Positions 46,589 through 59,121 are shown, counted from the stretch's first letter. The stretch is DNA of 64,000 nt from Fomitopsis serialis (GCF_022376445.1 NW_025955017.1:62001-126000); one strand, 5' to 3'. Numbers and translations: made by a program. The notes: generated by a model not told the origin, from the sequence alone.

Positions 46589-48659
46589 GCCGCGAGTAGG
46601 GCGTGACGGTCACACAAATATGAAAAGCGATGCGTCCGGGGTTCGAGGGGCCGAACAAGGCACACGCGGTATGATGTACGCGACAGACAGGGACAAGGAC
46701 GGGTCGACGAGAGGGGCGTCTGCGAGCTGGGAGGAGACTCTTAACCGCGGCGGAATCACTGAACGCGCGTGAAGGCGGCAGCAGAGCGCCGCAGAGGCGC
46801 CCAAGAGGCTGACATGCCTTATTCAGCACACCCAGCCACCGATCAACCATCTCAGATCCTCGTCTACCCGCCACCTCAGCCTGCTCGCGTGCATCCTGGC
46901 CTCCCCTCTGCTGCGCAATCTAGGACAGGCGGCGACCAGCACTTCTGGAATTGGTCCAAGTCGTGTTATTTGGACACGTCTGGCGACCCGTTCTTCACGC
47001 GATTGGCCAAGGTAGCGTCACTCGCGACCGAAACCCCTATGCGCACAGTCGGAGCGACTCACCGGAGAGACGCAATACCATATTACAAGGCTACCGCGGT
47101 CTTCTGGCATCAGTCGTTTGGAATACCGTTCCTCCAACGAATTTGTATATGCTGGTGAGTACTCTGCGATTTCACATGCGATCCTCCAGGCCAACGCCCT
47201 CCGTCACTCCCCAATCCCCAACGCCTTGAATGATCGCACCACTTCCGTCTCTCTCCGTCTGCATGGAGGATCGCTTGCATTTGACGGCCACCCTTCTTCA
47301 GCTTCAGTATGGATCGAACTCCGATCCTTATCGCCGCCAGTACGTACGCATGCCCCTCACATTTCTCCCATTCCTTCGGGACTCGGGAGCGATAGTATGC
47401 ATTGCCTCGACGCTTGTCTGAGACAGTGACAGACTGATCACGGTTAGCTAGACACGCCGTACCGTGCGCAGTCTACTGAGATACCGTTCTCATGCGGATT
47501 GCTGTGCTTCGTGCAGCCTTCCCGTGTCTTCCATGACACGGAAACTCAGCGGCAACTACCTACGATCTTCGCTATCAACATCGAACCATCGGTGCATTCG
47601 GAGTTGTTCCTTTACGACACAAGCAAACGGCATGTGTTTGTTTTTGAGCCCACACCTTTGTTTCCACCTGAAGCTTGAAGCCTGGTACATGCGGCCCCTA
47701 TGGTGAGCGTACGTATCGCGTCCTGACAATGCATGAACTACTAAAAACATACCCTCCGGCTCCAGTGTTCACCAATGTTTCAGGGATGCTGGGTCCCTCT
47801 GCAATTCGAAGAATGTCAATGCCTATGACCCCCCTCCTGAATCCTCGCGCAATCCAATTTTATGGTAGCTTCTGCCGATTCCTGCAGCGATCGAGGCGTT
47901 GCCACAAAAGAGGGTCTTCATTGAGTGCTTCTGAGTAATACAGAAGTATCCAACGAAAGACTCAACCATAACTCGGGAATCACGGGCTGATGTGGGCTCC
48001 GAGGGAGATTCTCGAATGTTGGTACGAGTCGTACGACGCGTCAGAACAAACACCGTCGGACCGCCCTCGTAGTAGAACATTGCAGCATCGCGACTCAACG
48101 CACAGCGCAAGCACTTCCGTCCCAGCAACGGCCGCAGCGAACGGCGATGTCAGACGGTTACACTCCTTCGTGTGGTTCGGATCCAGCACCCTTCTACGCT
48201 TCTTGAACCTTGTACGGCGGTGGTAATGAAACCCGCAGTGGGTTCACGCTACGGTACATGTGTACGGGTCACGTAAGTGGGAGCCTCGAGGAGTGTCCAT
48301 TGACTTGACCCAAATCCAGAACGTGGCTGGCTTATTCGTGGCCGACGGTCGTACCTTTTGTCTGGCGTGCTCTGCCTGCTTGATGGTTGTTTTTGGAGTA
48401 CAAAGCTACTTCGCGAAGGCAACGTAGCTAGGAGGTACGTATCGTTCTGAACACAGCTTCAGGTCGAATCAAATAATGACGTACTCGCTAGATAGATTTT
48501 CTGCCATCGACCCCCTATATACAGGAAGCACATGGAATCTATCATACGTAGGCGCAGAAACATTATTGGTGCACGACAACAACACGGCGAACTGCATGGG
48601 AAACGCACACATCGCATCGATCGCATCCACCCGCCGTTCCACTCTACACAGCAGCCCGC
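46589..48659. other. 2.1 kb without a supported gene
   Basis: Contains the upstream region of the Zn2Cys6 factor. At about 47090-47155 the plus strand reads YRGLLASVVWNTVPPTNLYM, which recalls a mitochondrial carrier repeat, but no carrier signature (PxDxxKxR) is found around it, so it is at best a relic. Confidence 0.35.
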
Positions 48660-48960
48660 AGCTGTACGGCGAGCGTGGTCTCGGCAGCTGTCGCGTTCTC
48701 GAGTCACTCGATGCTGCGCGATAGCGGGACCGAGACGAAGTCAAAGTGCTCCGCGAGGATCCACGCGGGCGCAATCCGCCGTGGCGCCGTGCCTGGTGGT
48801 GACGCCGCGGAACTTGAGGCTGTCGACGAGGGCGAAATTCCTGGCCTCTATCAGGTAAGTTCTCGTCAGGCAAGCGGGGCAGCCGATGCGGCGGATGCCT
48901 TCCGACGAGGAGGAGGAGGAGGAGGAGGGTGGGTCTATTTGGGGAAGTCATTACGTGACT
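48660..48960 (-). pseudogene. Inverted aldo-keto reductase relic
   Basis: On the minus strand, in two frames, the C-terminal third of an AKR is still legible: LPRLPDENLPD (intact genes: LPRFSDENFPK), KFRGVTTRHGATA (KFREVAKKYGATP), EHFDFVSVPLSRSIE, a stop, then LENATAAETTLA (LEENAKAAEITLA). Frameshifts and stops make it non-functional. It is the only AKR-derived piece on the minus strand and lies 42 kb from the array. Confidence 0.75.
48905..48929 (+). repeat. GAG trinucleotide repeat
   Basis: About eight GAG/GGA units inside the 5' side of the AKR relic, where an intact copy would have the sequence before the PRFSDEN block. A slippage product in dead DNA. Confidence 0.75.
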
Positions 48961-50424
48961 TGAACCCGGGAAGAGTGAGTGAGTCATTTTCTTTTTTTTG
49001 ATCTGAGTGGTAGTCAAGTGGCCCCGGTGGTTCATGCTTACCTGCCCGTAATTATCCGTAGGGGAGCCTGCTCAACGTTATTGATCGATATCGATGGTAT
49101 TAGACGACGACGGACACTCCCGACCCCGACCCCCGCGCCGTCGCAGCTATTCCGCTGGTTTCGATCTCGAGCAAGAGTGGGTGGTATTCCACCCGACAAG
49201 CGACGACCTTTTCGCCTACACTCGGAACGCTCCTCACGACTGAAGATCCCTCAGGGTACCACATGCGTCCTTCTCAAACCTATAAGTACTTATCTCACTC
49301 TGCACGGACCGGAACTCGCGAACTCTGTTGACTCTCTGTGTTTATTCTCTTGTGACTTTGTCCGCGTCGCTTTTTCGTTGTGGACTTTGCTGTGCGTGGT
49401 GTATTGTACGCATCGTATTTGTGAAGTGTGTTATGTGTTTGTGGTTATCCTGAGCGGGACGTGCACGGTGGTTTGGGCGAGGAACGGATGTGGACTCGTA
49501 GTTTGAAGCTTGAAAGTGATCGAAGGATCGAAGGGTACGCGCTACACGTGCACGTGACGCCCTGGTGATGGATGGCACTGGCAGGCCCTCCTCTGCAGCT
49601 GGCAGTGCGCATATATACATACAGCCTTAGGAGATCTCCTGGTGCACTCGCGTCCTTCGATCTTGTTTTCCGTTGGCTATAACCTCAAGATCGATACCAC
49701 CTTCAAGGTGTCGCCCTCTCAACTTCCGCTCAGAAGTGTCAAAGTGATGCGTCGCGCGTTTCTTGATCTACAGGCCTAATAGGCTAGCCACTCTCAGCCG
49801 TGCGTGAACACGGAAACCCGCCGAGCCAAGTGGAATACTTATACTTGCCAGACGTACACGCCGCCCCATCGCAGTGCGCTTAGATAGACTGCTTTTCGTT
49901 CTTGAAGTGTATGTACGTTCGATAGCCCTTGATGTACCGTTGACTTTCGCTGAACTGTCGTGAAGCAGGCTAGAAGGGTCGGTGCCTTATGGGTATTGAT
50001 TACTGACTGCGCTCTATGGAACGTCGCACGACCGAGCCATCTGCCACTGGCAATGGCGTCGTGTTGGAAAGCGTGCATCCGAGTTCTGACGGAACTGCCA
50101 CGGAGGACGCTCGTCGTCGCTCTTTGTATTGACCCTACTGGCAGTAAGACCTGCTTGCACTGAGACCGGACAGTGAGAATCTCCAGCGTCATCTTCCATG
50201 TCTTCTGAACTTCTGGTTTTAGATCTCATGTCAGACACTGGAGCTCGAGGTGGGCAGAATTGCGGACGGAGTCGTGGGCATAGACTCCAGGCGGCGCACC
50301 CTGTGATGGTGCACGTTACACAGAAGCTGAACCTAAAGACGGGCAGGATGTCGCCCACTTATAGCATGCCTGCGGTCTACTCTCATCGTCCGAGCCAACG
50401 CAGAAGGTCGCCGAATCCTTCGAG
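48961..50424. other. 1.5 kb without a supported gene
   Basis: One open frame (48979-49506, plus, 175 codons) contains a hydrophobic end but no recognisable domain or start context; I do not call it. The 3' part is the upstream region of the P450. Confidence 0.4.
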
Positions 50425-52632
50425 ATGATAGTCTCGCTGCTCGCTGCCGTGTTTCTCTCCTTCGTGCTTCTCTTCTTCAAGTACAAGGACACCCCTGCGA
50501 CGAAGACTGCCACCGGGGCCTTCTGGCATCCCTCTATTTGGAAACCTGCTTCAGCTGCCTGCTTTGCGACCGCACCCCAAGGTTAGACTATCATACCCCG
50601 CACTTCCATGCTCACTGACACATAATACTAGTAGCTTCTCACATGGGCCTCCGACTACGGAGAGATTTTCCACTCAAGCTGGGCGGTCAGGATGTCGTCG
50701 TCCTGAACACACCCGAAGTGCGGATGAGCTACTGATACGGCGCAGCAACAACTACTCCAGTCGAGCGGTGCCGCATGTCGCTCATGAACTTCTTCGCGAT
50801 GGGCTTGGGATCACGTTCATGGAGTATGGCTCTTCGTGGAGGGTGCGTTATGACTGGTTCTGTTACGGTATTTATTGACGGGAGTTTTTCCGCACGCAGG
50901 CACTCCGGAAAGCCCTGCAGGGCGCGCTCGGTCCCAGCCCCGCGAAGCAGCTCCGTCAAACACAGGAATACGAATCACGCGTCCTCCTGTATGACCTGCT
51001 GTGCCACGGCGACAGCAGTGTCATGGAAGACGGCAGGTTGGATCCCCATGGAGAGGGCCACTGGTATGCGCCCGTCCGGCGATATGTGAGTGCTCTCGTC
51101 TGCCACCTGGTGACGTCAGTATCATGTAAAGTATTTCCAGGCGACAAGTGTCACTCTGTTTTCGATCTACGGCAAGCGATCCAATCGATTTCGGGACAAT
51201 CCGAACCTGTAGGTCGCCTTTCTATGTCTATGGATGTGCGTCCCATCATAATATTCTGAACATCAGCCACGTCATATACGACATCGTTGACAATTTCACA
51301 CGGATGTCGCAACCTGGAAACTATCTGTGGGTATTAGCTTGGTATCGGAGAGCGCATATCATAATAAGGAGGCTGACACCCGGCACACAGGGCGGACGGT
51401 TCCCATTGCTACGCAAGCTGCCGGATTTCTTGGCGCCATGGCGGGTCAAAGCTCGTACACTGCATTTACGGTCGGTTTCTGTTCACCGGTCATATACTCT
51501 GTCTTATAATACTCGGTAGGGAAAAACGGCTGTGGGAAGGTCTCGTCGAAGACTGCAAAGCAGATATGCAAAACGGCGAAGATCGGAGTGGGTTCGTCAA
51601 TTCGTACCTGAATGCCCGTGCCAGAGCAGGTCAAGAGAACGCCCCAGGAAAAGGATTTACAGAGGGCGAATGGATGCAAGACAAGTTTCTTGCTTTTGGG
51701 GCGGGTTCCGTCCTGGAGGCAGGTTCGGATACCACTGCCATGAGCATAGCGACGTTCGTGCTCTACATGTTGAATCACCCACAAGTCCTGCGGAAGGCGC
51801 GAGACGAGATAGATTCTGTGGTCGGGACGGAACGTATGCCGGATTTTGACGATGAAGAACGGTTGCCCTACTTCGTAGCCTGCGTCAAAGAGACCATGAG
51901 GCACCGCCCTCTCGCTCCCCTAGGCATGTTCAGTTCGTCGGGTTCTTCCATGAGAGCCGTCACTCAATGCTAGTAGGTATCCCGCACGCAACGATGGAAG
52001 ACGACTTCTACAAAGACTACTACATACCGAAAGGATGTACAGTGATCGGAAACATATGGGCTATACACAGGGATCCCGAACGCTTCTACAACCCAACGGC
52101 GTTCATGCCAGAGAGGTTCTACGAGGAAGGCAGGCCGACGCGCTGGGGGAGCGGACCAGTCTCGCAGGATCGCGACCAGTACGACGCATCCTTCCCTCGC
52201 CCCACGTCGATCTAACACATCTTCGATAGCTACAGTTTCGGCTGGGGCCGCCGCTTCTGCCAGGGCAGCCACGTCGCACAGGCGTCGCTGTTCATCACCC
52301 TCTCCCGCCTGATATGGGGCATCGACTTCTCCGCCCCACTCGATCCAAAGACGCAGCGACCGATCGTACCAGATATCGCGAACGAGGAGGCTACGTGGAG
52401 CGAGGGCTTCGTGAGCATACCGTACCCGTTCAAGGTCAGGTTCGCGGCGCGGTCGGAGAAGCACGCCGGGTTGATTCGCAGCCAATTCGATGCCGTGCAG
52501 GTGAGTGGCGGAGGATGAGGTTGGACGTTGACGAGCGGTGATGCTAGAATTGTGCTGATATCTGGACTTGCGACGCTGTAGTGGGTGCAGACACCGTCTG
52601 CGCTGAACTATGTATGTCAATTTTCGTCGTAA
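50425..52632 (+). CDS. Cytochrome P450, frame-broken near the N terminus
   Basis: Heme monooxygenase anchored by an N-terminal helix (MIVSLLAAVFLSFVLLFF). A proline hinge PPGPSGIPLFGNLLQLP and EIFH, LKLGGQDVVVLNTPEV, ADELLIRRSNNYSSR follow. The I-helix is FGAGSVLEAGSDTTAMS (A/G-G-x-D-T-T core), the K-helix is VKETMRHRPLAPL (ExxR), then PERFYEE and the heme loop FGWGRRFCQGSHVA with the axial Cys. It ends SALNYVCQFSS, TAA at 52630-52632. The intron after APL has a GC donor (51924-51973, GCATGT...GCTAG), and another (GTACGA...GATAG) removes an otherwise in-frame TAA at about 52213-52215. Three single-base shifts between 50.49 and 50.73 kb break the frame: before PPGPSG, within FHLKLGG and within PEVADELL. 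Splicing does not explain them. Either a recent pseudogene or consensus errors. Substrate unknown. Confidence 0.78.
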
Positions 52633-53052
52633 TTTCAATCGTTTTGTAGAAATCCACCATGACGGTTGGTAATGCTCGCAGCCGGCAGTCATGGCATCGT
52701 GCAATCGTACCTCTGAGCAGCAGACACTGCCACGCCTGATCAAACATGACAAAACATTGGTTTCGGATGTGTTCATAATACATGACTTGAGCGAGGCCGT
52801 CATTGCTTGGGCTTGAGATGATGACAAATTGACTGAAACATATTCGATACAGCTTGATACGACGAGACGCATATACTATGGGGAGCGGACGACCATCGTC
52901 AGAACGGTTACATGACAGGATCCGTCGCACGCACCTTATGGTCTTCGTTTTTGTTGCTTCAACAGCTCTCCCTATGCACGTTGTGCTTGATTCCACGAGC
53001 TGCACATGCATACATAGGGCAGACGACGAGTAGGAGAGTCCCTCCAACACGG
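52633..53052. other. P450 3' region and spacer
   Basis: About 420 bases between convergent genes; nothing else recognised. Confidence 0.45.
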
Positions 53053-53788
53053 TCATGAACCCACGGCGCCGAGCCTGAACGCGTGTACCTCATCAAGGCC
53101 ACCGCCCAATCCGCGTCCCGGCATCCGCGCACCGACATATGCACCCAGCACCCTCCAACAACGACGCCACAGAACACCCGAGCGGCATGAGGCTTTCCAC
53201 CCGATTTGCTCGGCACGACCAGCCGCGTCATGGCCCGTACCACCAGGTTCGATCTGGGTGAAGCTCCAGCAGAGAGTGAAGACGATGAGCCCCACTGCGG
53301 CACCACCGATGCTGCTCACACAGAGGATCGTGTCCCGGTTCGAGCTTCTATATGGTTCCCGCGAGATGAGGAAGATATAGCCTGCGGAGGTGCAGACTAG
53401 GGCGGAGGTGCCGGAGAGCAGGCAGTAGACGATGCCGTGCGCGATGTAGTCTACCAGGGCGAGGGCGCATGCCCATAGAAATTTTGGGAGTTTATTGACG
53501 GACGAGTCCTAGCGCGAGCTTCGCCCGCGCTGCGGTCCAAGGCGGGCTCGTGCCGCGGAGCGGCACTGAGTGCTGGGTGTCGACCGACGGCCCCGGCGGG
53601 GAATAGGCGGGTGGTGCAGGAACATCATCCCAAGTGGGATGCCTGCCAGTGAAGGAAGGGAGCGAGGGTGTGGCGTACGATTGGGAGGGCGACAGGGCGA
53701 CGGAGGCGAACATGAGGGACTCGGAGACGTACGAAACGTATTGCACGGAGGTGCGCGCAGACGGCAGGTAGTCCTTGTGTACCGTCAT
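53053..53788 (-). CDS. Small multi-span membrane protein, unknown family
   Basis: Begins MTVHKDYLPSARTSVQYV and carries a Pro-rich loop (VPAPPAYSPPGPSVD). Then KLPKFLWACALALVDYIAHG, IVYCLLSGTSALVCTSAGYI and SSIGGAAVGLIVFTLC form three likely membrane helices, followed by WSFTQIEPGG and a stop at 53053. A one-base surplus near 53509 (a GG pair after GCGCTA) separates the two halves. Without it ALDSSVNKLPKF would read through. No further intron needed. I do not recognise the family. The C-terminal Gly/Arg-rich part may lie past a true splice site and be wrong. Confidence 0.42.
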
Positions 53789-55036
53789 GGCTGCACTGTG
53801 AGGCCCGCAACTTCAGTTCAAGTTGGCGGCACCGACTGAGGGGTTCATGTACCGTGGGTGGCTGACACGGTCCGACTATGGCTATGACGCTGTGAGAACA
53901 CGAGGATGTTACACGTACCTTTGGGGCCGAGGTTCTGCGGACGGCCGGTGGTCGGGCTTCGAGAGCGAGTGCGCCATCGACGGAAGAAGGCATGGTACAA
54001 CTGCTTAATGGAAATCGTAAATGGGGTGCATCCGCTTACTTTGGGCATGCTGATCAGTTGCAAAGGTACTAGAACGGTGCCTCGAGGACGGGAGATCAGA
54101 CGTGAGGCCCTATCCATGGCCGCTGTCCTTGGGTTGCAATACAGTTCAACGAGGCTATGTAGAGCGGCCCGTGAGGCGAGAACATGGGAGTGGATGGGAT
54201 TAGTTCGATCGATGAAGGAAGACGATATGGTGCTACGTACCATCCCTAAAAGTTTTGGGCGAAGAGCCAGACCGTGGTCTTCGCCACGTCGTGCGGTTTA
54301 TCGCGCTGAGCATCAGTACCATTCTCGGGCTTCCTGTACGCCCACAGGCACCCACAACAGATCTTGAGCTGACCCGAGCACCAGTACGATTCGCTTGATA
54401 CCTGGATCAAGCTGAGTTGGTCTCCACATTCCGGGTACGCATCACGAGCGCACTCCGCAAGCTATGGCTTTTGCCCTTGGCTAGCCGTTGATATTCACCT
54501 ACTGATTCAGGGTACTTGTGCAGTACCGGCTCGCGACGAAGTACTATCTGCCATCAGACCTTCATTGAAGCACCCTGCGCATGACCCGTCTTCGTATTGC
54601 AGATCGGAGAGCTTGTTACAAGGTTAGACTCACCAGTTGCAAACGCGAGAACCAGCAACTTGAACCTCTCGCACTTGCTGTGAGGGTGCCAACAACTCTT
54701 ATGCTCTATCGATGCGACAGTAATGAGTGGAGGCGGATAGGTATTCCTGAAGGTGTTTCTATCATTCAAGTTCTAGTCAACCTTTGAGTCCACTGTCGGA
54801 CTCGGAGGAGGGCAGGAAGAGGCCCAGATAAGATCTTAGATACGATCGCTCGCGCTACCAAACACGGCGGTGGTGGCGCGTGCCGTGAGGCGAGGACGCG
54901 CTCCAGAGCGCGCTGCGCATCATCGCTCCCGTTCAACTTCCGCGCGTGCTCTCCCTGCGCTGTAACGACTTACGACCACCTACTATCCTTATTCCTGACG
55001 TTAACTGTATGAACACACCTCTGTGCTATTGTGTAC
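53789..55036. other. Intergenic, nothing recognised
   Basis: About 1.25 kb between divergent genes. Short open frames show no domain. The last 150 bases form the promoter of the kelch gene. Confidence 0.45.
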
Positions 55037-58000
55037 ATGCGCATCCTCCTACAACGATGGCTGGTCGTCCTCGCGCTCGCGCGTGAGTTCTGTACCGCGT
55101 ACTCGCCCAGCCAAGGTAAGCACAAGTTCAACTAGTCGATCAGTTGTTGTCTTATAAGACGTGTAGATGGGGCCAATCCGTCGCCGTAGTCGATGATGTG
55201 CTCTTCGTTCAGGGCGGCAGGACGGACCAGTATAACGAATACTCATATTCCTCCGCACCACCCGTGAACGACATGCTCGCTCTCCCCCTCACCTCTTCTT
55301 TTTCCCTCTCCTCTGTACCATGGGACTATGTCTCTGGCTGCTCAAACTGCTCTTCATCACAAGGTCCCGCTGTCGCATGGCATACTCTGTCCCCACTCAA
55401 CACGTCGTCCCTGCTTGTCTTTGGCGGTGACCTAGGCCCCAACTCTCTATCACCCTGCCCGAAGAGGCCAATTCAGCTTCTTTTGTCAACATCGCGAGCA
55501 TCACAAAGCCAGTATGGAGCATCGAGGCCGAGAGTTGGGCTGAGGAGCCGCTGCGAAGGATGTACCACTCCGCGTCCGCCACTGGAGGCAAGGTATACAT
55601 TATCGGTGGCCAGAAGACCGATGGCTCTGGCAACGCGTTTTCGACGCACTACGCGTTCGACCCCAGTGGGCCATCGTTCACTCAGCTGCCTTCAACCAAC
55701 GGCCCACCTGCTATCTATGGCCACGCTTCTATCGTCCTGTCTGACGGGCGTTTGATCGTGTTCGGCGGCTACAACGCGAACAGCAGCGAACTGATACCTT
55801 TTACCACCATATGGTCGCTCTGCACGACATGCACCAACCCAAGCTGGAGCACCGTCAATGTCAAGTCGTCCAGCGCACCGAGTGGCCGCCGTGGCTTCGC
55901 TGCAGCACTCGTAGATGGCGGAAAGATTGTAATCCAGGGCGGCGCGGATGCGAGCATGCAAACTGTGTATAGTGATGGTTATATCTTGGATACTACGCAG
56001 GATCCCATGGAATGGAGTGAAGCCAGTGCATTGTCTCAACTCGGGGTCCGACGGGATCATTTCGCCGTCGGGCTCGGGTCGTACGTGCTTTTCGGATTTG
56101 GTGCGTCATACTATTCCTTGCTCCATTTCGACTGCATGCTGACACGTACTCTGTGCATTACTCAGGCTACCAGTCCAACGGGCCCGCGTCAGCCGACCTC
56201 TTCTTCTTCGACTCTTCTAAGGGTACGTTCGCTTCTCCATACAGCCCACCTGGCGCCGTGACCTCTCCCACGACTACCACCCTGTCCGGACCCAGGCCGA
56301 CATACACAACGGTCACCAACTCCGGTACGGGGCCTAGTCAAGGGTCTGGTTCGGCCACTGGTACATCTGGAGGCAGCGGTTCCGCTGGTTCCGCCAACCC
56401 CACGTCCACGGGAGGCGGTAGCGGGGACGGTAATGGCAACGGGAACGGGTCAGGCTCGGGCTCGGGGTCTGGCTCAGGGAGTGGAACCCCCGCAAGCGAT
56501 TCCTCGTCGGGCAACCACCACGTTACCATCGCACTCGGCACGATCTTCGGTGTCCTGGGTCTTCTTGTCGGGACCTCCGCGGCGGTGTGGTACTACAGGC
56601 GCTCGCACTCGCAGGACAGCTTCCACCAGCTCGCCGGCACGGGAGACACGGACGACTTCGATGGGGATCTGCCCATGGCGGGCGGGTCCAGGGAGAAGCC
56701 GCTCCCGCACCATCCCGTCATGCAGACCGTCAAGAACAAGTTAGGCTCGATCGTCCCTGGCTTGGCTGCCACCGCCATCCCGCCCAACACGCGCCGGGAC
56801 ATACTCGCAGATGAGGACACGCGTCACTTTGACCCGTCGTATAGTGCTGGCGTCCGGAGGGACACGAGCACCGGTGGCTCGTCCTGGAGCTCGCGCGGGG
56901 CTGGTGGCAGGCGGCCGACGTGGGGCAGCGTGATGCATGGGAGCCTGGCGTCGCTACGCACTGTGGGCGGCGCGATGTTTGACTATGCGGCGGGCCATCG
57001 GACGTATGGCGCGAGGCGGGAAGGGAGCGGGGCGAGCTCGTGGTGGGAGAAGGGGACGTACTCTGACGGGCCCAGCGCTGCTCTTATGGGCGCCGCCGCT
57101 GTCAAACCCACAGGCCGAGAGGGGGAGGCACCCGTCTGGCGCGACGATGTCCAGCTCGCAGTACGATGACCCGTTCGCTGACTATGAGGTGGAGAGCTTC
57201 ACGCTCCCCCGGAGTACCTCGACTCGGACGACGACGACGACGATCTCGAGAAGGGGTTGTCTGACTTAGACCTGACCGACCCACCCCCACTTCCATACGC
57301 ATACGTTCGCCCGCCACAGGCAGCGTTCGGCACTGTAGACCTCACGCGACTCTCGCCCGTCTCAGAGCAGCTATCGATACCCACCCTCTCCCGCACGTCT
57401 GCCTCAGATACCTCACATGGCTCGCACGCGACGTCGCCTACGCCGATCAACAACACCTCGCACACCTCGCACAGCGGTACCTTGGTTCAAGAGCCCTCAC
57501 GCAGCTCGCACGACCCCCGTCCCACGCGCCCGACATCGATCATCGACGCGAACCCGACCTCGGAGCCGATGCGCCGGTCCAACTCATGGTGGCTGCGTTT
57601 CGCGAAGACGCCGCTACTCGACCGCCGCCTGAGCGACGCGAGCCGCGGGCGGCGAGGGAGCAGCAGTAGCGGACTCATCGACATCCGCGACCCGCAGTCG
57701 CACCCACCGCGGCTCGCGCTCATCGAGGAGTCTGGCGACTCGCAAACGCACTCGCACACCCACTCAGGCTCTGGCGGGGACGGCAGGCGGGGCGGCATGT
57801 ACGCGAGCACGACGCACGGGCGGTCCGCGTCGTCGCTGCAGACGGCGAAGACGGCGGACTCGGAGATGGTCGAGAAGATGGGGCGCACGATGGACATCGT
57901 CCAGAAGGGCACGGTGAGCAGCCACTCGAGCGGGCCGAGCATGGCGAGCGTCGACGAGGGCACGGGCGGCCCCGAGCGCGAGTCTGCGTCGCGCAAGACG

Positions 58001-58351
58001 TCGCTCACGCCGACCATCCTCGAGGACGGCGCGAGTCCGACGGAGGTGGGCCTCCGCGGCGTCGTCGCGAGCCCAGCTGAGATGAGCGGGGCGGAGGCGG
58101 CGCGCACGGGCTTCTTCCCGGCGCCGCCGGTGTCGCCGCGCGCGAGTCCGCCGCGGCGGCCGACGGTTGGCCAGGTCGCCGCGAGGGTGCAGCTGTACGA
58201 GCGGCGGATGTCGGTCGCGGAGGGCGATGCGCCGGCTCGCGCGAAAAAGGACCGGTCGAGCGTGTACACGGTTGCGCCGAAGATGCCGCTGTTTGTCGCG
58301 AATCCTGACCATCGACAAGGCGGGTCGGGAGACTCTGGGAGCACGTCGTGA
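55037..58351 (+). CDS. Kelch-repeat, mucin-like stalk, single-span membrane protein
   Basis: Type I membrane protein with the layout of a cell-surface sensor or cell-end protein. Signal peptide MRILLQRWLVVLALA, then kelch blades: RWGQSVAVVDDVLFVQGG, LLVFGGDLGPNS, MYHSASATGGKVYIIGGQ, HASIVLSDGRLIVFGGYN, GRRGFAAALVDGGKIVIQGG. A Gly/Ser/Asn-rich stalk follows (GSGSATGTSGGSGS and GNGNGNGSGSGSGS), then the helix TIALGTIFGVLGLLVGTSAA and a stop-transfer YYRR. A long Ser/Arg-rich cytosolic tail has DPFADYEVESFTLP, SNSWWLRFAKTPLLDRRL and VAPKMPLFVANPDHR. TGA at 58349-58351. The first junction (after about 55113) is not resolved, and single-base slips occur near 55455, 57130 and 57210 (a CCCCC run). 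The whole tail still reads as one family. Similar basidiomycete proteins exist without assigned function. Confidence 0.75.
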
Positions 58352-59121
58352 TCTGCGTGATCCTGCTCTTCGCCGTCGTCCGGGTGCGGACGATGTGCGA
58401 CTCGGAGGCGGGTTCTGTTCTCCCGTCTCCGTAGACTACTGGGGATACATACATACCATATGGACTTGCGTCTGCGCGGACAGTTGTTCTAATGACCCTT
58501 GCTTCTGCTTCTGTATTTTTTTCCTCTGCGTTCACGCTTACGATTCACGACTACTGACGACTTCTTGCTTCATTTTCGCATTTACGAGTAGGTAGCATCA
58601 CGACGAGCCATGTGTTGTTCAAATTTGTACCGCTATTGTTACAGTGTAGCTGAAGCTTTTCTTCTTTACGAAGACAAATATATCCTAAGGCGTATGTCCA
58701 CGGAGCTTCCTCGCAGCCGAGACTCGCCGTACGTTCGGTGAGAAGGTCCGGAAGATGTGTAGTATGATTCCGGTACCGGTATGCTTTGAAATCCTATCTT
58801 CTTTGTCTTAGAAAGCGTCTTAGTGAGCATAGTGAGCATAATAGTGATGTGTGGGCTAACAATAACCTGCGTTTTTGAAATACCGTTGGTGTTGCAGAAG
58901 TTCACTGACGCGCTGGACCATTTAGGGCGATGCGGAAGCGCTGCAATATGTTTTCCGCGCCCGCCGGACCTTGAACAGCGTAAGCTGAGGGTGGAGATAG
59001 GCGCAGGCGATGGAACATCATGCTGTGTCCAGGCCGGGGACATGTCATTCACTGGTTTCACATTTCATACTACAATATGACCAGTGACAACAAGACATTG
59101 CGAGAAACAAATACGGGACAA
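58352..59121. other. Convergent 3' spacer
   Basis: About 770 bases between the kelch gene and the PARP-like gene; A/T-richer than its surroundings, no gene seen. Confidence 0.45.

Noticed and set aside
46800..47900. Mitochondrial carrier gene suggested by YRGLLASVVWNTVPP
   Set aside because: No carrier signature or second repeat could be found in any frame nearby; the match is one short segment.
48979..49506. 175-codon open frame on the plus strand
   Set aside because: No domain, no splice partners, composition unlike neighbours and it begins beside a dead AKR copy.
52200..52235. In-frame TAA just before the P450 heme loop
   Set aside because: It lies in an intron (GTACGA...GATAG) whose removal gives HYSFGWGRRFC.
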